Positions 6,337 to 6,428 of a stretch of DNA of 6,428 nt are shown here, one piece after another. Every line of letters starts with the position of its first letter. Position 1 is the first letter of the stretch. The position numbers were made by a program, and so were the translations under genes. Under the pieces are notes generated by a model that saw only the letters and a list, made by a program, of their open reading frames with translations, did no database searches and was not told the origin of the DNA. Source of the stretch: Bacteroidota bacterium (GTDB taxonomy: Bacteria; Bacteroidota; Bacteroidia; 2-12-FULL-35-15); contig JAPLDC010000492.1 of NCBI GenBank assembly GCA_026391935.1, positions 1 to 6,428 on the forward strand, in the 5' to 3' direction.

Positions 6337-6428
6337 ATGGGAAATAATTCATCCAAAACGTCCGCATTATTTGCATTGATTACAGTGTTTTTTTTCTGGG
6401 GTTTTTTAGCAGCATCAAATGGGATTTT
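6337..6428 (+). CDS. FucP-like MFS sugar permease, N-terminal fragment (cut by window)
   Basis: An ATG at 6337 opens a reading frame that stays open to the window end, giving 30 complete codons. After a short polar N-terminus (MGNNSSKTS) comes a strongly hydrophobic stretch, ALFALITVFFFWGF (residues 10-23), then LAASNGI (24-30). FFFWGF followed by a small-residue turn and N-G-I is characteristic of transmembrane helix 1 in the FHS (fucose-galactose-glucose:H+ symporter) family of the major facilitator superfamily, common in Bacteroidota. The protein would be an inner-membrane proton-coupled sugar importer of roughly 400 residues, so less than a tenth is visible. Substrate cannot be assigned. 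A candidate promoter lies directly upstream. Confidence is moderate because the fragment is short. Confidence 0.65.
   Translation, partial: MGNNSSKTSALFALITVFFFWGFLAASNGI

Noticed and set aside
1..6428. CRISPR arrays, tRNA or rRNA genes, insertion sequences, toxin-antitoxin or defence genes
   Set aside because: No spaced repeats, cloverleaf-like sequence, transposase motifs or defence-family proteins were seen; almost all of the window is covered by six metabolic and envelope genes.

Overview
The window looks like ordinary chromosomal DNA from a member of the Bacteroidota, probably a low-GC environmental lineage. It is AT-rich. Candidate promoters resemble the Bacteroidota TTTG / TAnnTTTG type, and start codons are preceded by A/T-rich DNA with no evident Shine-Dalgarno sequence. 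The proteins also have the flavour of this phylum: a signal-peptide beta-barrel protein of unknown function, a Kdo transferase and a FucP-like sugar permease. Genus and species cannot be read from the sequence.

Left two thirds (1-4021, minus strand): a tight four-gene nucleotide-sugar operon. In transcription order it encodes a WbpE-type PLP sugar 3-aminotransferase (4021-2882), UDP-glucose 6-dehydrogenase (2836-1526), UDP-glucuronate decarboxylase / UDP-xylose synthase (1520-549) and a WbpD/WlbB-type left-handed beta-helix N-acetyltransferase (549-1, cut by the window edge). The gaps are 45 nt, 5 nt and a 1-nt TAATG overlap. Two routes are interleaved. Ugd plus Uxs takes UDP-Glc to UDP-GlcA to UDP-Xyl. 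WbpE plus WbpD are the amination and acetylation steps that make 3-acetamido uronic acids (the UDP-GlcNAc3NAcA pathway). The WbpA and WbpB oxidation steps are absent here. The products would feed O-antigen, capsule or exopolysaccharide synthesis.

Middle (4022-4138): a 117-nt divergent intergenic region with a candidate promoter on each strand.

Right third (4139-6428, plus strand): a secreted, probably outer-membrane beta-barrel protein of unknown function, then waaA (Kdo transferase for the lipid A / LPS inner core) 45 nt later, with a small hairpin just before waaA. After a 128-nt gap containing a good candidate promoter comes the first 30 codons of a FucP-like major facilitator sugar transporter, which runs off the right edge.

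The theme is cell-surface glycan synthesis, with nucleotide-sugar supply on one side and LPS core assembly on the other. I see no RNA genes, CRISPR arrays, insertion sequences or phage genes, and no gene-free stretch longer than 300 nt. I do not see a clearly novel system. The points most worth following are the mixed composition of the sugar operon and the uncharacterised barrel protein.
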